Counted from the stretch's first letter, positions 26,847-36,556 are shown. The stretch: 64,000 nt of DNA from Lachnospiraceae bacterium (GCA_910575475.1 CAJTGD010000002.1:1-64000); one strand, 5' to 3'. The notes: generated by a model not told the origin, from the letters alone. Translations and numbers: made by a program.

Positions 26847-28358
26847 GAATATTCTGTCATTGAACATTTAAAAACCTTTGCCGATGGCAGGGACAATTAT
26901 ACCTCCTACGATGTTTATAAAACGAACCAGTATATCAATTCCGTATTCCAGAATATCATGGTTTCCTATGATTATATCAGCGGGATCTATATCTTCACGC
27001 CGACGGACGTGGTGTTCAGCTGTTCCTATGACGGCAGCGTACTCAATTCGCATTACGATCCCACCGGCCAGAAGTGGTACCGCGACACCCTGGCCCTGGA
27101 CGGACAGTTTTACATCAGCCCGCTTACGGACCGGAAGATGTTCCGGGAGAGCAAAGATTCCATTTTTTTTGCCCTAAGCGTAAAAGATGTGTACTCCCAC
27201 AAATTTCTCGGCGTCATCCTGGTAGACTGTAAGCCGGAGATCCTGGACCTCAGCACGGTCAACACCCTGCCGGATTCCGCCCTGCTCTATATCACAAATA
27301 AGGAAAATGGCGTAGTCCTGTATTCCAATATTGATGATATGCCGGCCGATTTTTCCACCTCCAACCGGGAGGTCAAAAAGTCGGACCTGACCCTGGATAC
27401 CCTGGAGCTGACCGCCACCTTCAACTACGATTCCCTGTACCGGGAATTCAGCATCACCGGATTCCTGCTGCTTGTGCTTGCATTTGCCTGTGCTTGCGTA
27501 TACCTGATCCTGGCTTACATTGTTACCAAGAACCTAATCCGTCCGGTGGAGGCGCTGAGCCGCACCATGTCGCGCCAGGACAACCACAGCCTGACCTTTT
27601 CCAGTCCGTACCTGAACCGGACCGATGAGATCGGCACCTTGTACAATGAGTATTCCAACATGTTGGAGCAGCTCAATGCTTCCATCAAGCGGGACTACCA
27701 GGATAAGCTGATCATCCTGGACGCGCAGATGAAATCCCTGGAGGCCTGGATCAATTCCCATTTTCTCTTCAATACGCTGGAATCCATCAACAGCATGGCG
27801 GAGCTGGACGACAACGAACAGATCGCCACCATGTCCCTGGCCCTGGGCAATATGTTCCGGTACACCATCAAGACGGAGAGCGAGGTGGTCACCCTGCGGG
27901 ATGAGCTCCGCCACGTCCACGATTATGTTTCCATCCAGCTCATCCGTTTCAGCAACAAGTTCCGGCTGGAGCTGGATATCCCGGAGAGGATTCTGGAGGA
28001 AAAGGTGCTAAAGCTGATCCTGCAGCCGATCGTGGAAAATTCCTTCTACCACGGGCTCAATTACTGCACCGCCGGGGATCGGATCACGATCCGGGGGGCA
28101 CGGGAGAATTCCACACTTCTTCTGAGCGTATCGGACAATGGGCAGGGGATGAGCCGGGAAAAGTTGGAAGAACTGAACGTGAAACTGCAGGAGGAGGCTT
28201 CCTTTACGGAACTGGGACACCGTACCAGGCAGAGCATCGGCCTGAAAAATATCCATTCCCGGGTCGAGCTTTACTATGGGAAAGGCTATGGGCTGCATAT
28301 ATCCAGCACTCCCGGAGAGGGGAGTACAATCACGATTAAATTGCCTGTGTTATATTGA
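26847..28358 (+). pseudogene. YesM-type sensor histidine kinase lacking its 5' end
   Basis: Contains most of an extracytoplasmic dCache-like sensor (VFQNIMVSYDYISGIYIFTP), the second membrane helix (FLLLVLAFACACVYLILAY), HAMP, the His_kinase domain with HFLFNTLESIN, the N box (LILQPIVENSFYHG) and G box (SVSDNGQGMS). The first membrane helix and all sequence before EYSVIEHLKTF are missing; there the sequence becomes the antisense of the solute-binding protein gene. No start codon with a ribosome binding site is seen. The phosphorylation loop reads AWINSHF where relatives have AQINPHF. The response regulator gene 104 bp downstream is intact. Confidence 0.8.
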
Positions 28359-28461
28359 GGAATAAAAGCTTCCAGCTGTGCGGTTGGAAAAACTTTCCAT
28401 TATGCGCAGTTCCTGAACGCCAAATAAATCAGCCGCGAATCTATTGAAAAGGAGAGAGTTC

Positions 28462-30030
28462 ATGTATACCTATATCATCATTGACGACGAAGAACTGATA
28501 CGGAAGGGAACCCTGAAAAAGATCTCCCCGATCTCAGACCAGGTTGCCTGCATCGGGGAAGCGGAAGAAGGCGCTTCCGGCATTCGGCTGATCTCCGAGC
28601 TGCATCCCAACTTTGTGATCCTGGATATGCAGATGCCGGGCATCGACGGCATGGAGCTCCTTCCTTACCTGGCAGAGCATTATCCGCATATGCCTCTGAT
28701 CGTGATCAGCGGGTACAAAAATTTTGATTATATCAAACAGGCAATCTCCTCCAATGCCATCGAATATCTTCTGAAGCCTTTCAGCAGGGAGGCCATCCAG
28801 GAGGTCATCTTCAAGGCCGTGGAGCGTCTCCAGGACCGCTCCCAGATCCACGACAAAATTGCGGCTTCGGAGAAGGAAAAAGAACAGGCCTGCTATGATT
28901 ATGATATCCAGCTTTTGAATAATCTAATACTTGGGTATCCTGTAGGAGACCTGAAAATGACCTCCCAAAAGCTGAGCTATATCAATGCGCCGCACAAATA
29001 TCTGCTTTTGACCATATATTTTACTGAGGCCGTACCGGAAGCCGCCATGCAGGACTGGCTCTTTGAGCATGATTTCGGCAATACGGTGCTGTACATGGCC
29101 AGCTCTGTCAACCAGCATCTGGCATTTGTCCTGATCTTTATGCCGGACAGCTCCACGATCTCCAATGAACAGATCGCCGGCCGGATCCTGGACACCCTTC
29201 TCCCCCTGTTAGAGGAACGTCTGCTCTCTGTCCGGATCGGGATCAGCGGCAGCCACAATTCCCTGGAGCAGCTCGGGACCGCCTATGAAGAAACCACCCA
29301 TGCGCTGAATCAGCAGCAGCTCGATGTCCATGCGCCGTCCTGTTATTATTATGCGGAAGACACGAATTCCCATCCCATTGACTGGAAGAAGGAGGATGAA
29401 TTTTTGTTCCGGATCGAGGCCGGCATGGAATCGGATGTTGAATCCCTGGTCCATGAGTTTTTTTCCTGGTGCCCAGAGATTACGGACTGCACCCTGGCGG
29501 ATGTGAAATACTACTGCTATGTGCTGACAGAACAATGCCGCAAAATCCTAAACGCGTATATCAGCATTACGGATACCGTAAAGTCCTCGGGCAGTATGCT
29601 GAATGTTGTCAGCCATATTTTCACGATCCGTGAGCTGGAGGATTACTACCTGCGGTTTTTCCTGAACCTGACGACCCTGCTCAAGCCCAACAGCGTATAT
29701 TCGATTGATGATGTGATCGAAAAAATAAAAATCTATATCCAGAGGAATTATCAGAAGAATCTGACACAGGAGTTTATTTCTTCCCTGTTTTATATAAACC
29801 GGAGTTACCTGAGTACGCTTTTTAAAGCACGGACCGGCCAAAAATTTGTAGACTATCTGAATGATGTACGTATTTCCAAGTCCCAGGAGCTTCTGACGCA
29901 ATCTGACAAAAAGATGTACCAGGTCGCACGCTCCGTGGGATATGACAATGTAAAATATTTTTTCCGCATATTTAAGAAAAAGACCGGAGAATCGCCGGAA
30001 CGGTGGCGCTTGAAATACGGAGGCAAATGA
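28462..30030 (+). CDS. YesN-type response regulator with AraC DNA-binding domain
   Basis: 522 residues. An N-terminal receiver (IIIDDEELIRKG; phosphorylated Asp in VILDMQMPG; Lys in YLLKPFS) is joined by a long middle region to a C-terminal AraC helix-turn-helix pair (LTQEFISSLFYINRSYLSTLFKA, VGYDNVKYFFRIFKKKTG). It would activate the leftward sugar importer genes on signal from the adjacent kinase. ATG at 28462 follows GGAGAG. The partner kinase is 5'-truncated, so regulation may now be constitutive or lost. Confidence 0.93.
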   Translation: MYTYIIIDDEELIRKGTLKKISPISDQVACIGEAEEGASGIRLISELHPNFVILDMQMPGIDGMELLPYLAEHYPHMPLIVISGYKNFDYIKQAISSNAIEYLLKPFSREAIQEVIFKAVERLQDRSQIHDKIAASEKEKEQACYDYDIQLLNNLILGYPVGDLKMTSQKLSYINAPHKYLLLTIYFTEAVPEAAMQDWLFEHDFGNTVLYMASSVNQHLAFVLIFMPDSSTISNEQIAGRILDTLLPLLEERLLSVRIGISGSHNSLEQLGTAYEETTHALNQQQLDVHAPSCYYYAEDTNSHPIDWKKEDEFLFRIEAGMESDVESLVHEFFSWCPEITDCTLADVKYYCYVLTEQCRKILNAYISITDTVKSSGSMLNVVSHIFTIRELEDYYLRFFLNLTTLLKPNSVYSIDDVIEKIKIYIQRNYQKNLTQEFISSLFYINRSYLSTLFKARTGQKFVDYLNDVRISKSQELLTQSDKKMYQVARSVGYDNVKYFFRIFKKKTGESPERWRLKYGGK

Positions 30031-30099
30031 TACGGGAGACCTGCCTCCGGCAGCGTTTCCGCATCATTTGCAGAGCAGGAACTTATGACACAGTCCTGT

Positions 30100-30975
30100 T
30101 TATTCATAACGGATTCCCAAAACCTCCTTCATATGCTTGATCGGCATTTCCTTTCCTGTCCAGAGCTGGAATGCCGCCGCTCCCTGGAACAGCATCATCC
30201 CAAATCCGTTCATGTTCTTGCATCCCACCTCCTTTGCCATGCGCAGAAGCTCTGTCTCCGCCGGCGCATACACGGTGTCGGTGACGATCAGATCCGGCCG
30301 CAGGAAGGATTTGTCCGGAATGACCGCTTTCCCCTCCAGCGGCTTCATTCCTACGCCGGTCGCATTTGCGAACAGATAAGAATCGTCAATCTCCCGTTTC
30401 AATGTGTCCAGATCCGCCAGATCGTAGAGGACCGCTTTACAGCCGGTCTTCGTATTGATCTTCTTCACGGTCTCCGCCGCTGTATCCCAGAATTTATCCC
30501 TGATATTGAAAATGGACATCTCCTTTACGCCGTCCATCGCCGCCTGGATCTGGATCGCAGTAGCCGCGCCGCCTGCCCCGGTGATAGTCATTTTTTTTCC
30601 GATCACGTCAATGTCATAGTCCTTCAGTGACTGCATATAACCGATTCCGTCCGTAATATGGCCGATCAGCTTTCCGTTGTCATTTACGATCGTATTGACC
30701 GCCCCGCAGAGTTCCGCTGCCGGCGACAGCTCGTCCAAATACTGGTGTACCACTGTTTTATTCGGCATGGAAACATTGGAGCCTGCCAGCTTCAGCGCCC
30801 GGAGTCCTTTCACCGCGTCCTCCAATGTGCTGTTGTCCACCTCAAATGCCAGATACGCATAATCCAGCCCCAGATATGCAAATGCCTCGTTGTGCATTGC
30901 CGGGGAACTGGAATGCCGGATCGGGTACGCCATTAAACCGATTAATTCTGTGTGTCCTGTGATTCTTTCTGCCAT
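30100..30975 (-). CDS. shikimate/quinate dehydrogenase
   Basis: AroE/YdiB family dehydrogenase (291 residues), interconverting shikimate and 3-dehydroshikimate and, in YdiB-like members, quinate and 3-dehydroquinate. Substrate residues SSSPAMHN (22-29), the catalytic pair K73 (SMPNKTV) and D109 (TDGIGY), and the nucleotide loop GAGGAAT (133-139) are present. Divergent from a LysR regulator and in the neighbourhood of a flavin reductase rather than other aro biosynthesis genes, which favours a peripheral catabolic role (inference). Confidence 0.92.
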   Translation of the reverse strand: MAERITGHTELIGLMAYPIRHSSSPAMHNEAFAYLGLDYAYLAFEVDNSTLEDAVKGLRALKLAGSNVSMPNKTVVHQYLDELSPAAELCGAVNTIVNDNGKLIGHITDGIGYMQSLKDYDIDVIGKKMTITGAGGAATAIQIQAAMDGVKEMSIFNIRDKFWDTAAETVKKINTKTGCKAVLYDLADLDTLKREIDDSYLFANATGVGMKPLEGKAVIPDKSFLRPDLIVTDTVYAPAETELLRMAKEVGCKNMNGFGMMLFQGAAAFQLWTGKEMPIKHMKEVLGIRYE

Positions 30976-31243
30976 GATTTTTTGTTCTCCTTTTTGCCCT
31001 TACTGAGAAAATTGTAACAGTTTTGTTTATTTTTGAACAACCTCTTTTTCTTAGTTCTATTATATATGGATTCTTTTCATACTTCCAATATATATTTTTG
31101 TATCTATTGATAGCTTTTATGTATTGTTCATGCTATACTGATATGAGAGTTACAGGGCACGCCTGATCGTCCTGCATTGATCCAGATGAATGCCAAAAAT
31201 TATTGTACAGGTAGAAATTTTCCAAGCCAGACAGGAGGTCTCC

Positions 31244-32119
31244 ATGACACTGAATCAATTGACCTATTTTCAAAAAATCGCAGAACTGGAGCATTTCAGC
31301 CGGGCGGCCGAAGAGCTGAATATCTCCCAGCCCAGCCTCAGCCGTTCCATCGACACGCTGGAGCAGGAGCTGGGCCTTCCCCTGTTCGAGAAGCAGGGAC
31401 GCAATGTGGCCCTCACAAAATACGGCCGGATCTTCCTGGAGCACACGGAGCGGATTCTGGCGGAGGTACGGACGGCAGAACGGAAAATGCAGTACCTCAC
31501 CCAGGATGGGGGTCATGTGGATATCGCATATGTGTCTCCTCTGGCCAATTACTACATCCCCCATATGGTCCGCAGCTTTTTAAACCGACCGGAAAATAAG
31601 AACGTCACCTTCAGCTTCAGTCAGGCCCGGACCAGCGACCTGATCGCCGGGCTGAAAAATGACACCTATGACGTGATCTTCGGCGCTTACGTAGAGGACC
31701 TGCCGTCCATCCATTTTACCCCCATCCTGAAACAGCAGATGTGCGTCATCACCTCCCTGAACCATCCGCTGGCAGACCGGGAGAGCATCCCCTTCGAGGT
31801 GCTGGGGGAATACCCGCTGATCGGATACAACCAGAGCTCCGGCCTGGGCCTGTACACCAGGAAATTATACCGGCAGCATCACATCACCCCGTCGCTGGTC
31901 ATCGACTGCCCCGACGAGTATTCCATCGCTGCCCTGGTGGCGGAGGATTTCGGGATCGCTCTCGTGGCTGATGTGGATACCATCCGGGATGCCAGAATCC
32001 AGCGGCTCTCCATCACCGGAGAAGAGATCATCCACACCGTCTATATGGCCCATATGAAAAATAAGTATCTCATTCCGGCAGCGAATCGGTTTTTGGAGTT
32101 TGTCAGAGGGATGTCATAG
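31244..32119 (+). CDS. LysR family transcriptional regulator
   Basis: 291 residues. The N-terminal winged helix-turn-helix is clear (FQKIAELEHFSRAAEELNISQPSLSRSI), followed by an effector-binding domain. Start at 31244 after ACAGGAGG. Transcribed away from the shikimate/quinate dehydrogenase gene across a 268-bp spacer, and followed by the convergent flavin reductase gene after 47 bp. By position it likely controls the dehydrogenase, and perhaps the reductase, in response to a small aromatic or hydroaromatic acid (inference). Confidence 0.93.
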   Translation: MTLNQLTYFQKIAELEHFSRAAEELNISQPSLSRSIDTLEQELGLPLFEKQGRNVALTKYGRIFLEHTERILAEVRTAERKMQYLTQDGGHVDIAYVSPLANYYIPHMVRSFLNRPENKNVTFSFSQARTSDLIAGLKNDTYDVIFGAYVEDLPSIHFTPILKQQMCVITSLNHPLADRESIPFEVLGEYPLIGYNQSSGLGLYTRKLYRQHHITPSLVIDCPDEYSIAALVAEDFGIALVADVDTIRDARIQRLSITGEEIIHTVYMAHMKNKYLIPAANRFLEFVRGMS

Positions 32120-32166
32120 GGCGAACGAAAAAAATCGGGTACTCACAGTATCCGTATTCTCTGTCC

Positions 32167-34170
32167 TTACAGATATTCTCTCCTCTCCAGCACGCCCAGG
32201 ATATTCCGTCCCTCGGTCGTCCCTTCGATGATCCTCCTCGCCCGGACGCTGTCTCCGATATTCATGATCTCCACATCCCCGCTGTTGCCGAACGTGTCAT
32301 ACAAAGCTTGCAGGATCGGCGCGTTTGCCCGCATCCCAAGGCATACGAACCCATAGTCAAATTCCAACTCCGTCTCCGTCCCGTCCGGCAGCTTCACAAG
32401 AAAAGCATCCTCCTTCACTTCCATCAGCACCGTATTGACCATCTGCCGCACTCCGTACTTTTCCATCAGGGCAAATGTCCCCACCTTCGAGACCGGGTCG
32501 ATCCCGTTTCCAATAGCAGGCATCATTTCCACAATCGTTACATCCGCGCCCCGGGGCGCAAAAAACTCCACTACATCCAGCCCCACCGCGCCGCCGCCGA
32601 TGACCGCCGCCTTCTTTCCTTTCAAGTCCTGAGGGTACTCCGTCACATGGGCGATCATATTTGTAATGGAAGAAACTCTGCCGCCTTTCCGGTCAATGTA
32701 CTCGCGCAGGCCCTTGATCGGCGGGAGCAGCGGGTTGGAACCGGTGGCATTGACGATGATATCCGGATTCAGGCTCTTTACAAGCTCGATCGTTGCCTCC
32801 GTATTCCGAAACGCAAACAGATTTTTCAGCTTTCCGGCGCGGTGGATCAGATAATTTGGAAAGTCCGACAGTCTTTTTTTATCCGGGATCTTCGAGATCA
32901 CCGCTGCCAGCCCTCCCAGCTCCGCCTTCTTTTCAATGAGAAATGTGGTACATCCCACCTCTGCCGCGGTACAGGCCGCTTCCAGCCCCGCCGTGCCTCC
33001 ACCGATCACCACCACGTTGCAGGGCTTCACGATCTTTTTCTTCCGGTAGCCCTCTCCCTCATTGACCGACGGATTGATGGTGCAGCGGATCGGACGGTTT
33101 ACACCAATCCGGTTTCCGGCGCAGCCGATATTACAGGAAATGCATTTCCGGATCTCCTTTTCGTCTCCGAAGCTGACCTTGTTGACCCACTCCGGATCTG
33201 CGATCAGGCCCCGGCCCATACCGATCAGGTCCGCATCGCCCCGGGCCAGGATATCCTCTGCCGCCTGCGGATTCCGGATATTTCCCATGGTCATGCAGGG
33301 CTTACCGCACCGCTCCCGAACCGCCTTCGCCATATAGGAACGCCATCCGTCCTCCAGATAATTTGCGTCAATCTGGTACTGAATAGAGGAGTTCAGACCG
33401 CAGGATACGTCAAATACATCCACTTCCTTTTCAAAATACTGCAGATATTCCAATGTATCGTCCAGTGTATTTCCGCCTTCCACAAATTCATCCGCACTGA
33501 TCCTTACAAAGATCGGGAAGAAGGGTCCCACCTGTGAGCGCACCTCCTCGATCACCATTTTCGCAAACCGCGCCCGGTTCTCTGGGGAACCTCCGAATTC
33601 GTCGGTCCGCCGGTTGGTCGTGGGGGACAAAAACTGGCTCAGCAGATAGGAATGCCCCGCATGGATCTCCACCGCGTCAAATCCCGCGATCTGAGCGCGT
33701 TTCGCCGCCTCCCCGTACTTCTTCACGATATGAAGGATCTCTTCCTTCTGAAGCGGCCTCGGAATCTCTCCGCCTACCTTAGACGGAATGTCGGAGGCTG
33801 ACACCGGCTGCATGCTGATCCTGGCCGACTGTGCCGATGCCCCCGCATGGTTGATCTGGATCGCGATACATGCGCCGTGCTTGTGAATGGTCTCGCACAG
33901 CTTAAAAAGGCGCGGAATATAACTGTCATGGTCGATCCGGAGCTGGGTTGTCCCATTAGAGCCCTGGGGCGAATCCACACTGGCATTCTCCACGATCAGA
34001 AGCCCCGTGCCGCCTTTCGCCCTCTGTTCATAATAATTGATATGTAGGAAACTCATTTCCCCATTCTGCTCTCCGTAATTCGTCCCCATCGGGGTCATAA
34101 CGATCCTGTTTTTCAGTGTCATCTGCTTAATCGTAAGCGGTTCAAAAATATGCTGATATTTGCTCTGCAT
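32167..34170 (-). CDS. NADH:flavin oxidoreductase, 2,4-dienoyl-CoA reductase type
   Basis: 667 residues. Residues 1 to about 335 are an Old Yellow Enzyme barrel with FMN (NRIVMTPMGTNYG, EIHAGHSYLLSQFLSP). C343, C346, C350 and C363 bind a 4Fe-4S cluster. The rest is an FAD/NAD(P)H-binding half with two GxGxxG motifs (VVIGGGTAGLEAA and AVIGGGAVGLDVV). Relatives reduce enoyl-CoA or enoate double bonds (FadH, BaiCD/BaiH, enoate reductases). The substrate is unknown; the adjacent dehydrogenase suggests a hydroaromatic or phenylpropenoate acid. Ribosome binding site AGGAGGAAG. A promoter is proposed at 34385-34414, leaving a leader of about 200 bases. Confidence 0.92.
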   Translation of the reverse strand: MQSKYQHIFEPLTIKQMTLKNRIVMTPMGTNYGEQNGEMSFLHINYYEQRAKGGTGLLIVENASVDSPQGSNGTTQLRIDHDSYIPRLFKLCETIHKHGACIAIQINHAGASAQSARISMQPVSASDIPSKVGGEIPRPLQKEEILHIVKKYGEAAKRAQIAGFDAVEIHAGHSYLLSQFLSPTTNRRTDEFGGSPENRARFAKMVIEEVRSQVGPFFPIFVRISADEFVEGGNTLDDTLEYLQYFEKEVDVFDVSCGLNSSIQYQIDANYLEDGWRSYMAKAVRERCGKPCMTMGNIRNPQAAEDILARGDADLIGMGRGLIADPEWVNKVSFGDEKEIRKCISCNIGCAGNRIGVNRPIRCTINPSVNEGEGYRKKKIVKPCNVVVIGGGTAGLEAACTAAEVGCTTFLIEKKAELGGLAAVISKIPDKKRLSDFPNYLIHRAGKLKNLFAFRNTEATIELVKSLNPDIIVNATGSNPLLPPIKGLREYIDRKGGRVSSITNMIAHVTEYPQDLKGKKAAVIGGGAVGLDVVEFFAPRGADVTIVEMMPAIGNGIDPVSKVGTFALMEKYGVRQMVNTVLMEVKEDAFLVKLPDGTETELEFDYGFVCLGMRANAPILQALYDTFGNSGDVEIMNIGDSVRARRIIEGTTEGRNILGVLERREYL

Positions 34171-34384
34171 GGCTGCTTCCTCCTGATATTCAAATCGCCT
34201 TCCGGAAGAAACGGCTCCGTACTTCCGGAAGGATAGATGGGTTCATAGAGCACTCTCGAAAACCGGAAGTGCTCTTTACAGAGAAAGAGGTTGTCTTTTG
34301 GCCGGGCAGACATTCCCCTTTAAGAAATGCCTGTATGGCCTGCTTTCTCCCATACTGGGCAAGTATGGGATTGGTTGTGCTTTT

Positions 34385-34414
34385 ATTATAATAGAGAAGC
34401 ATCAATAGTACCAA
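34385..34414 (-). promoter_or_regulatory. sigma-A type promoter of the flavin reductase gene
   Basis: On the minus strand TTGGTA, 18 bases, TATAAT. The transcript would have a leader of about 200 bases holding two hairpins: CCCATACT/AGTATGGG near 34350-34372 and GAGCACT/AGTGCTC near 34249-34275. I see no known riboswitch consensus in the leader. Confidence 0.6.
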
Positions 34415-34429
34415 TACATATTTTTGATT

Positions 34430-34954
34430 AAATCTATAGTTTTAAAGCATGTATTTATCTTCTGATAACGTATATCCTTTCTTTCAGTATTCTCTTGGTC
34501 GTTGACTCTGCCAGTCCTAATCATTCTCTCGCTTCTTTGTTCATGATAGAACCATTTATGAGGAGTATCCTACCCTGGCTTCCTTTTTTAGAACGCTTTT
34601 CAAATATACTCAGGCATACCCATGCTACTGTTTTTCGGCTGTTTTTACTCTTTTTACATCTGTTTTGCGAACTTTTCCTATTCTATGTCCCAGTCGCATA
34701 TCCCCGGAACTATGTATTTTACTGGCTTTACAGTGATTTTTGACTGCTCTAAGCCAACGGTTTTCCAACCGTATCCCCCAAATTTTATTTTGGTGGAAAA
34801 TCCATTTTGCTTTCTAAAATTTCCAATTTCTAATTTTTCAAATTTGGGGGATAGGCATTCTCCATTTGGGGGATAAATTTCTTCCCCCAAAATTTACTCG
34901 TTATATTGCCCTTTCAGGTTTTATGGTCACTTAATCCAGCATATTTACAATTAG
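34430..34954. other. gene-free stretch with alternating GGGGGA-core repeats
   Basis: No supportable gene in about 520 bp. Near the right end, four copies of a TTTGGGGGAT-type core occur in alternating orientation: ATCCCCCAAATTT at 34773, AAATTTGGGGGAT at 34840, ATTTGGGGGATAAATTT at 34864 and CCCCCAAAATTT at 34884. The last is about 60 bp beyond the stop of the toxin gene at 34955. Confidence 0.55.
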
Positions 34955-35386
34955 TTACTCCTGCCTTTTATATAACTCAATCCATTCTTCTGGCAAGATA
35001 GCCTTTACCTTTGAAGAAGAAAAATCTTTTTTATTACGTGTAACTATATAATCCAAATTTTTCTCTATGGCACATTGCATCTGAAGACCATCTTCTAAAT
35101 CGTTCCATCTTTCGTTCAATAATGCCATTCTAATAGTTTCTTTATTTTCCACAATAATATGAAAATATTCACATAACAATAATAGCAACTGTTTCCTTTT
35201 GCTTACATCAATATCTTTGCGAAGTATATAAAATAGATCCGAAAATGTATGCGCTGTCAAATAGCCCTCTACATTTCCAAACATCGCTTCTTCCATAATA
35301 TACTTTGCATTTTCACTAAAAGGCTCTCTATGCATCAGCCAATCCAAAATTACATTTGTATCAATCAAAATTTGCATATTTTTCAT
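34955..35386 (-). CDS. PIN-domain ribonuclease toxin (VapC-like)
   Basis: 143-residue PIN nuclease: the first acidic site is ILIDTNVILDWLM (Asp9), then HTFSDLFYIL, and the later acidic cluster in WNDLEDGLQ and LDYIVTRNKKDF. All normal PIN positions are present, unlike the deleted gene at 7381. VapC-type toxins cleave RNA. It overlaps the antitoxin gene by 26 bp, so the two are translated together. AT-rich compared with the neighbouring metabolic genes, which suggests transfer. Confidence 0.9.
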   Translation of the reverse strand: MKNMQILIDTNVILDWLMHREPFSENAKYIMEEAMFGNVEGYLTAHTFSDLFYILRKDIDVSKRKQLLLLLCEYFHIIVENKETIRMALLNERWNDLEDGLQMQCAIEKNLDYIVTRNKKDFSSSKVKAILPEEWIELYKRQE

Positions 35387-35597
35387 CCAATGCCCCTATA
35401 CGCTCTGCTTTCTCATCAATTTCTCGTGATATGCATCCAGTAAATTCTTCAAACAATTCTTTTGCAGATTTTCCAATTATGAGTCCCTCTGTAGCCTGTT
35501 CTTCTGGAAATATAACTATTACATTTGCTTTCTTCATAGGAGCATCCTCAGATAATTCGATCCGCCCATTTTCATACAGCCCTTGAACTGCAACCAT
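35361..35597 (-). CDS. antitoxin partner of the PIN toxin
   Basis: 78 residues: a short beta-rich start (AVQGLYENGRIELSED, like AbrB/DUF2281-type antitoxins) and a helical C-terminal half (KELFEEFTGCISREIDEKAERIG) that would wrap the toxin. GGAGGTGTTAAG lies before the ATG. First gene of the pair. It likely represses its own promoter, as such antitoxins do (family knowledge). Confidence 0.82.
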   Translation of the reverse strand: MVAVQGLYENGRIELSEDAPMKKANVIVIFPEEQATEGLIIGKSAKELFEEFTGCISREIDEKAERIGALDEKYANFD

Positions 35598-35761
35598 CTT
35601 AACACCTCCAGTCTCTTCTCTTTCAACTACATTAAATCATATATTCTTCATTTATTTCAATAACATTAACTTCCCTCTATAATCTTATCATATTTTTAAT
35701 TATATTATACTTTTATTTAAAATACTATCCTCTATTACAAAATTGCAAAAGACTTTTTATT

Positions 35762-36028
35762 TTAGAGCTCATCTATATATTTCTTTAAATATTTCTGTTG
35801 AAGTCCCTTATATCCTGGCTTGAATAAAACATACCCTCCAGAAATTGTTGCCAAACCTAATGTCACAAAGCCCCCTATAACATCAATCAGAGAATCTATT
35901 TCCTTTATAAATACACTTTCTGTGATATGAAAAAATATTGGCTGTACACATCTTGAAGTTTCTGGAAAAAGAGCCATAACTGAAATAATAATTAATATAG
36001 CACCTATTATAGTCATGACAATACCCAA
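35762..36028 (-). pseudogene. small two-span membrane protein, 5' end lost
   Basis: 88 codons with two hydrophobic segments (MTIIGAILIIISVMALF and VIGGFVTLGLATISGGYVLF) and a basic C-terminus. The frame is open upstream (TQDGVYTNLGIVM) without a start or ribosome binding site, and merges out of frame with the AlbA fragment at about 36048. No family recognised. AT-rich. Confidence 0.45.
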
Positions 36029-36047
36029 GTTTGTATAGACACCATCC

Positions 36048-36197
36048 TGGGTTATCCAATCCTGACACGATTCCGTCGTCCTGAACGCCTATATACAGTT
36101 TTCCTCCCTCACAGTTTGCAAAAGCAATGACTTCTTTTTTTATATCCTCCACTACAATTGCTTTTAGTTCAACCGTTTCGCTTTCCTGAAAAATCAC
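36048..36197 (-). pseudogene. AlbA_2/Schlafen-type ATP-binding domain, N-terminal fragment
   Basis: The start of a DUF4062/AlbA_2-like regulator or helicase: ESETVELKAIVVEDIKKEVIAFAN, then GGKLYIGVQDDG. A GTG at 36197 is preceded by AGGAGG. After SGLDNPG the similarity stops at a junction with an unrelated membrane gene. Full-length relatives have 200-480 residues. Confidence 0.65.
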
Positions 36198-36226
36198 TTG
36201 ACTGCCTCCTAATTTTATTCTACCCA

Positions 36227-36272
36227 CATTCTACTCATTCTTTTCAATCATTTTGTTGGAATGAGTAGAATG
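36227..36272. promoter_or_regulatory. 14-bp inverted repeat upstream of the AlbA fragment
   Basis: CATTCTACTCATTC and GAATGAGTAGAATG are exact complements, 18 bases apart, just upstream of the AlbA fragment start. A third half-like copy (ATTCTACCCA) lies at 36217-36226. Operator of a lost regulator or a terminator; undecided. Confidence 0.5.
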
Positions 36273-36338
36273 AATTAAAAATACAATAGGAAACGGAATA
36301 ATACTCGGCTTTTTCCGTTTGTCGTTATTATACCGTAA

Positions 36339-36516
36339 CGGCATTCTCACGTGTCGCTATTAATTGACATGGGATTCCCGGCAATGCTCATTGCGGAGCG
36401 AATCGGCGATACTGTGGAAATGATCAATAACACATACGGACACCTGTACCCAAACCGGCACGAGGAGTTAGCAGACAGGCTGGAGCAATTAGTATCAAAA
36501 CATAAAGTAAAAGCCC
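36339..36516 (+). pseudogene. tyrosine recombinase (integrase), C-terminal remnant
   Basis: The last ~58 codons of a phage/Tn916-like integrase: the catalytic RHSHVSLLI box, IGDTVEMINNTYGHLYPN with the nucleophile Tyr, and a final helix. A stop codon directly precedes the Arg, and the remainder of the gene is gone. It marks the edge of a former mobile element; the toxin-antitoxin pair and AlbA fragment next to it may be its leftovers. Confidence 0.75.
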
Positions 36517-36556
36517 GGAATCCCCTTATTTTGAAGGTTTCCGGGTTTTGTTTTTT
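36514..36556 (+). terminator. terminator of the integrase remnant
   Basis: CCCGGAA pairs with TTCCGGG, followed by TTTTGTTTTTT. Typical rho-independent structure, located directly after the integrase reading frame. Confidence 0.75.

Noticed and set aside
34171..34384. Riboswitch in the flavin reductase leader
   Set aside because: Hairpins are present but no FMN, T-box or other known consensus could be recognised.
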